Positions 15,240-18,315 of a stretch of DNA of 18,315 nucleotides are shown here, piece after piece. This stretch comes from Bacillota bacterium (GTDB lineage Bacteria; Bacillota; Clostridia; Christensenellales; CAG-138). The notes below the pieces were generated by a model. The model had not been told where the DNA came from and did no database searches. It worked only from the letters and a program-made list of their open reading frames with translations. Made by a program: the position numbers and the translations under genes. Location: contig JAEXTB010000177.1 in assembly GCA_023453725.1 (NCBI GenBank), forward strand, positions 1 through 18,315, written 5' to 3'. Position 1 is the first letter of the stretch. Every line of letters begins with the position of its first letter.

Positions 15240-16199
15240 ATGATGCATATGCGCAACAAATGGTTAACTGTACTTGTCGCTTTTGTGCTGCTGCTTGCAG
15301 CCTGCCAGGCGCCCGTGGAAGCCCCGGTGCAAACCCCTGCAGAAACTGCAGCGCCCGAGACGCCCGCCCCTACGCCTATCGTCGGCGGAACGGACGCGCC
15401 GGCAACAGTGCTTACTGATATGATGGGCAAACAGGTGACTGTTCGCGGCGTGCCGCAGCGCATTGTGTCGCTTTCGCCTGCCAGCACGGAAATATTGTTT
15501 GCGCTCTCCGCCCAGGGCAACTTGGTTGCGGTGGATGAAAACAGCGATTATCCGGAAGAGGCCGCAGCCCTGCAAAAGGTCAATGAAGGGGATGTGGCCG
15601 CAATACTTGCCCTTACGCCGGATATGGTGTTTGTAGGCAGGGAATTCCCGCAGGAAGCCGCGGATCAGATCACTGCGCAGAACATCCCCGTGGTGTGTGC
15701 GGAGGCTGCGTCCTATGGTGACATTTACGCCGGTATCGCGTTGACCGCGCAGATTTTACGTGCCGATGCGTCCAAGCTTGTGGAAAGCATGCAGCAGGCG
15801 GTGCAGGAAGTAAACGCCAGCGCTTCGGAGCTGGATATGCAGCCCACCGCGCTCTTCGTCCTTGCGTATGTGGATGGCAAGACGACTGCCGCGGGCACGA
15901 ACTCCCTTGCATTCAGCCTGATTGAGCTTGCGGGCGGAATTCCTGTGACCAGCTCCGCAGAAACATTCCCGGTCTATTCCGCCGAGGATGTCGCGGCGCT
16001 CGCACCGGACGTCATACTGGTCTCCTCCGATGTAGATCTGGAAACGCTCATCGCCGCTCCAGGGTTTGGCGAACTTCCCGCCGTGCAGGAAGGCCGCATC
16101 TATTCCGTTGACGCAACGCTCGTTAGCCGTCCCGGGCCGCGTATTGTAGAGGGCATCCGGGAGGTATATGAGGCGCTGGAACTTTCCCTCATGAGCTAA
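15240..16199 (+). CDS. ABC transporter substrate-binding lipoprotein, BtuF/FepB type
   Basis: Binding proteins of this class capture cobalamin, haem or ferric siderophores outside the membrane and pass them to a permease. It has 319 residues. A lipoprotein signal peptide with lipobox LAAC (lipidated Cys22) is followed by a Thr/Pro/Ala-rich linker (about 23-52). The Fe/B12-type periplasmic-binding fold comes next, with VPQRIVSLSPASTEILFAL, LTPDMVFVG, YVDGKTTAAGTNSLAFSLIELAGG and ALAPDVILVSS. GGGAGG lies 5 nt before ATG 15240; ATGs at 15243 and 15249 are also possible and would only shorten the signal peptide. No permease or ATPase gene flanks it, so it must use components encoded elsewhere or have another role. 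The ligand cannot be told from sequence. It has its own promoter and terminator. Confidence 0.88.
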   Translation: MMHMRNKWLTVLVAFVLLLAACQAPVEAPVQTPAETAAPETPAPTPIVGGTDAPATVLTDMMGKQVTVRGVPQRIVSLSPASTEILFALSAQGNLVAVDENSDYPEEAAALQKVNEGDVAAILALTPDMVFVGREFPQEAADQITAQNIPVVCAEAASYGDIYAGIALTAQILRADASKLVESMQQAVQEVNASASELDMQPTALFVLAYVDGKTTAAGTNSLAFSLIELAGGIPVTSSAETFPVYSAEDVAALAPDVILVSSDVDLETLIAAPGFGELPAVQEGRIYSVDATLVSRPGPRIVEGIREVYEALELSLMS

Positions 16200-16220
16200 G
16201 CGTTCTTTTTGACAGACTGC

Positions 16221-16246
16221 GCCCTGCCTGATGGCGGGGCTTTTTC
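16221..16246 (+). terminator. Intrinsic terminator after the lipoprotein gene
   Basis: GCCCTGCC (16221-16228) pairs with GGCGGGGC (16233-16240), one T-G wobble, TGAT loop, followed by TTTTTCT. Confidence 0.88.
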
Positions 16247-16273
16247 TAAGGAAACAAATGGGGAGGTCTACGC

Positions 16274-17353
16274 TTGAAGCAACGCATCGGGTATTGGGTG
16301 GGCGCTTTCGCCGTCGTTCTGCTGCTGCTCGCGGCGCTTTCCGCAAATTTGCGGGGGCTGCCCGCGGTGCCTGCGGCGGTAATCCTCACGCCGGAGCCGG
16401 AACAAACTCAGGCTGCCCCTACGCCCACGCCCGTTTACGGCGCGGTCACCATATATGCGGGCGGCAAACCGGTTGTAACGCTTGCAAGCGAAGAAGAAGC
16501 GCAGGCGCTCCTTGACTGGCTCTTGCAGGAGGGCAGCCAGAGCATTCCGAGCGGAGAGCATCTTTATATCGCGGAGTTTTCCGCAAAAGTGGAACTCTTG
16601 GGCGCGCAAGGCGGCAGCGAACCCGTTTCGCTTGAGGAAGCCAAAGAGAACGTAAGCGCCGATCCGTCGCTTTTGCAGGTGCGCTGCATTACACGCATTG
16701 CTTTCGTTGAACGCATCCCATATAAGACCGAAGAAAAAGAGGACAAGCGCCTGGCGAAGGGTTCGCGCATTGTTCTCAAGAACGGGCGCGAGGGCGAGCG
16801 CGTTACGATCAGCGAGGCGGTATATATCAACGGCAAGTTGCAAGGCTGCCTTGCGGTACAGGACGATGTCACACTTTTTGAGCCTATGACAGAGCAGCTC
16901 CTCATCGGAACATATACCGTTAAAAAACCGGAGGAACCTGCGGGCCGCAGCGAAGGGCAGAAAGGCCCTGAGGCCCCGGAAGGCTTTGAGATCGCCTTGC
17001 CTGTAAAGGGCGAGGTCATTGCCAATTTCGGCGTCGGAGAATATATTATGCGAAATGGACTCGATATCAGCGCCGAAGCGGGTGAAACCGTACATGTGCC
17101 CTCGGACGGTGTTGTCTCGTTCGCGGGGGAATGGGGCAGCTACGGCTTTGTGCTTGAAATTGACCATGGAAAAGGGTTTGTAACCCGGATTGCCCCACTT
17201 GCCCAGTGTGCGCTCAAAACGGGGGATCAGGTGAAGCAGGATGCCGTTGCTGGCGTTGTCGCCACCCCTCAGGATGAAGAGATGGAACCCAAAATACGGC
17301 TGGAACTTTTAATAGGCGGCATTCCCTACAACCCCAGACAATACCTTGCATAG
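16274..17353 (+). CDS. Membrane-anchored G5-domain protein with degenerate LytM (M23) domain
   Basis: A 359-residue protein starting at TTG 16274, supported by GGGAGGT (16261-16267) 6 nt upstream. An N-terminal membrane segment (about 7-25) is followed by a Thr/Pro-rich linker (about 39-54). A poorly recognised region of about 90 residues and a G5-like domain (about 145-215; IPYKTEEKEDKRLAKGSR, NGREGERV, VYINGK) come next. The C-terminal LytM/M23 fold (about 240-358; LPVKGEVIANFGVGEY, NGLDISAEAGETVHVPSDG) has lost nearly all zinc ligands. The usual HxGxD is R260-N-G-L-D264, the central His position is Pro308, and the HxH pair reads Lys340/Arg342. It is therefore very likely not a peptidase. 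Non-catalytic LytM proteins serve as scaffolds or activators (SpoIIQ and EnvC are known degenerate cases); a similar role, perhaps in sporulation or division, is inference. The gene follows the lipoprotein terminator. Confidence 0.82.
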   Translation: MKQRIGYWVGAFAVVLLLLAALSANLRGLPAVPAAVILTPEPEQTQAAPTPTPVYGAVTIYAGGKPVVTLASEEEAQALLDWLLQEGSQSIPSGEHLYIAEFSAKVELLGAQGGSEPVSLEEAKENVSADPSLLQVRCITRIAFVERIPYKTEEKEDKRLAKGSRIVLKNGREGERVTISEAVYINGKLQGCLAVQDDVTLFEPMTEQLLIGTYTVKKPEEPAGRSEGQKGPEAPEGFEIALPVKGEVIANFGVGEYIMRNGLDISAEAGETVHVPSDGVVSFAGEWGSYGFVLEIDHGKGFVTRIAPLAQCALKTGDQVKQDAVAGVVATPQDEEMEPKIRLELLIGGIPYNPRQYLA

Positions 17354-17369
17354 CGGTACGTTTGAAGTA

Positions 17370-17399
17370 TTGCCTTTCGTGCATGTTATGGGGTATACT
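17370..17399 (+). promoter_or_regulatory. Promoter of the second CorA gene
   Basis: TTGCCT (17370-17375), 18 bp, TATACT (17394-17399). The transcript would begin near 17406, about 83 nt before the start codon. Confidence 0.55.
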
Positions 17400-17410
17400 G
17401 TGAAAGCTGA

Positions 17411-17467
17411 CATATGACCTTTATCGGCAGCACGGAGCATGGCCTCTGGGCAATAGGTCATGATATG
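17411..17467 (+). promoter_or_regulatory. Structured 5' leader of the second CorA gene
   Basis: ATGACCT (17414-17420) and AGGTCAT (17455-17461) form a perfect 7-bp inverted repeat. CATAT (17411-17415) and ATATG (17463-17467) offer an alternative extension with a 3-nt bulge. The 34-nt interior is GC-rich and can fold further. The stem ends about 8 nt before the ribosome binding site. It is too short for an M-box and no known riboswitch core was recognised. Confidence 0.45.
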
Positions 17468-17488
17468 CGGAAAGAGGGGTGAATCCAA

Positions 17489-18315
17489 ATGATTCAGATT
17501 TTTAAGACGCAATCCGGCAAGCTTACGGAGCTGGAGTGCTTTGAAGACGGCGCATGGCTGCATATGACGGATCCCGAGGATGCGGAGGTTGCGGCAGTCT
17601 CAAAAGAACTGGGTTTGGAAGAAGATTACCTCAGAGCCGCTTTGGACGAAGAGGAAAGCCCCCGCGTAGAAAGCGACGACGGGCAGACTTTGATCATTGT
17701 GGATATGCCAACCGTACAGCCCGAAGGGCGTACGTTTGTCTACAATACAATCCCGCTTGGCATCATCTATTTTGAGCGTGGGGTCGTGACCGTCTGCCTG
17801 AAGGAAAGCTCCATACTGGAAAACTTTATGGAAGGCCGCGTGCGCGGTTTTTCCACCGTGAAGAAGACGCGCTTTTTGCTGCAGCTTCTTTACCGCAACG
17901 CGTCGCGTTTTTTGCAGTACCTCAAGCAAATTGACAAGGCCTCCATGCTGGTGGAGAACGAGCTGCATAAATCCATGAAAAACCGGGAGCTGATCCAGAT
18001 GCTCAAGCTGGAAAAATCCCTGGTCTATTTTTCCACTTCGCTGAAATCCAACGAGGTGGTTCTGGAAAAGATTTTAAAGGGCAACCTGATCAAACGCTAT
18101 CCCGACGACACCGACCTTTTGGAGGATATCATCATCGAATCCAAGCAGGCCATCGAGATGTGCAACATTTACCGGGATATCCTTTCGGGGACCATGGACG
18201 CCTTTGCCTCCGTGATCTCCAACAATCTGAATATCGTGATGAAATATCTGGCCTCCATTACCATCATCCTCGCGATCCCGACGATCTTTTCCGGGCTTTG
18301 GGGGATGAATGTGGC
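17489..18315 (+). CDS. CorA-family divalent cation transporter (second), 3' end cut by the window
   Basis: The frame runs from ATG 17489 (GAGGGG at 17474-17479 lies about 9 nt upstream) to the window end, 275 codons with no stop. It begins MIQIFKTQSGKLTELECFED. An alpha/beta N-terminal part is followed by long charged helices (about 120-240) and the first membrane segment (about 252-270; ASITIILAIPTIFSGL). That segment runs straight into the selectivity motif WGMNV at the last visible codons (GMN at 272-274). Most CorA proteins have Tyr before GMN; here it is Trp. The rest, about 40 residues with the second membrane segment, lies outside the window. It is not a close copy of the first CorA, and it has its own promoter and structured leader. 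Confidence 0.92.
   Translation, partial: MIQIFKTQSGKLTELECFEDGAWLHMTDPEDAEVAAVSKELGLEEDYLRAALDEEESPRVESDDGQTLIIVDMPTVQPEGRTFVYNTIPLGIIYFERGVVTVCLKESSILENFMEGRVRGFSTVKKTRFLLQLLYRNASRFLQYLKQIDKASMLVENELHKSMKNRELIQMLKLEKSLVYFSTSLKSNEVVLEKILKGNLIKRYPDDTDLLEDIIIESKQAIEMCNIYRDILSGTMDAFASVISNNLNIVMKYLASITIILAIPTIFSGLWGMNV

Noticed and set aside
15240..17353. Lipoprotein and G5/LytM genes as one uptake operon
   Set aside because: A clear terminator lies between them and their functions do not match.
17400..17488. M-box or NiCo riboswitch before the second corA
   Set aside because: The leader is much shorter than an M-box and shows none of the conserved core sequences of either class.

Overview
The window looks like chromosome from a spore-forming, Gram-positive Clostridia-type bacterium (Bacillota) of moderate to fairly high GC. 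The basis is a clear Spo0A, a SAM-I (S-box) riboswitch controlling metK, strong AGGAGG-type ribosome binding sites, and intrinsic terminators with U-tracts. LCP, G5/LytM-like and lipoprotein genes also fit a Gram-positive envelope. Species cannot be named from sequence reading alone; a Christensenellales- or Oscillospirales-like lineage is only a guess.

Layout. 1-1274: 3' part of a phage terminase large subunit, the only phage-like gene visible. 1367-1822: small FMN-binding split-barrel (NimA/PNPOx-like) protein. A bidirectional terminator separates it from spo0A on the minus strand (1906-2700). A 632-bp, partly AT-rich divergent intergenic region (2701-3332) carries an exact 0A box and candidate sigma-A and sigma-H promoters for spo0A, plus the promoter of an LCP (LytR-CpsA-Psr) gene (3333-4877). 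Then come an S66 LD-carboxypeptidase (5009-5932) and, convergent to it, a COG3910-type ABC/SMC-like ATPase (6000-6734, minus strand). The ATPase appears to be leaderless, with a perfect 16-bp inverted repeat in its promoter. Divergent from it is a three-gene plus-strand cluster: a PlsC-like acyltransferase fused to a zinc ribbon and a C-terminal domain, tex, and a CorA-family transporter (6809-11255). The SAM riboswitch and metK follow (11376-12755), then a run of three hairpins ending in a strong terminator, then glmU and a YhhN-family membrane protein (12938-15065). A solitary Fe/cobalamin-type binding lipoprotein (15240-16199), a G5 plus degenerate LytM (M23) protein (16274-17353) and the 5' part of a second CorA gene (17489 to the window end) close the window.

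How the genes fit together. Most are housekeeping: peptidoglycan precursor synthesis (GlmU), anionic polymer attachment (LCP), peptidoglycan recycling or peptide cleavage (S66), lipid synthesis (PlsC), SAM synthesis (MetK), RNA-related function (Tex) and divalent cation transport (two CorA). Spo0A is the sporulation master regulator. I see no CRISPR array, tRNA, rRNA, insertion sequence or recognisable defence system. The less ordinary points are the isolated terminase, a Spo0A with Pro at the usual switch Thr/Ser, the leaderless ATPase promoter with an embedded palindrome, the multidomain acyltransferase, a LytM domain that has lost its zinc ligands, and a structured leader in front of the second corA.
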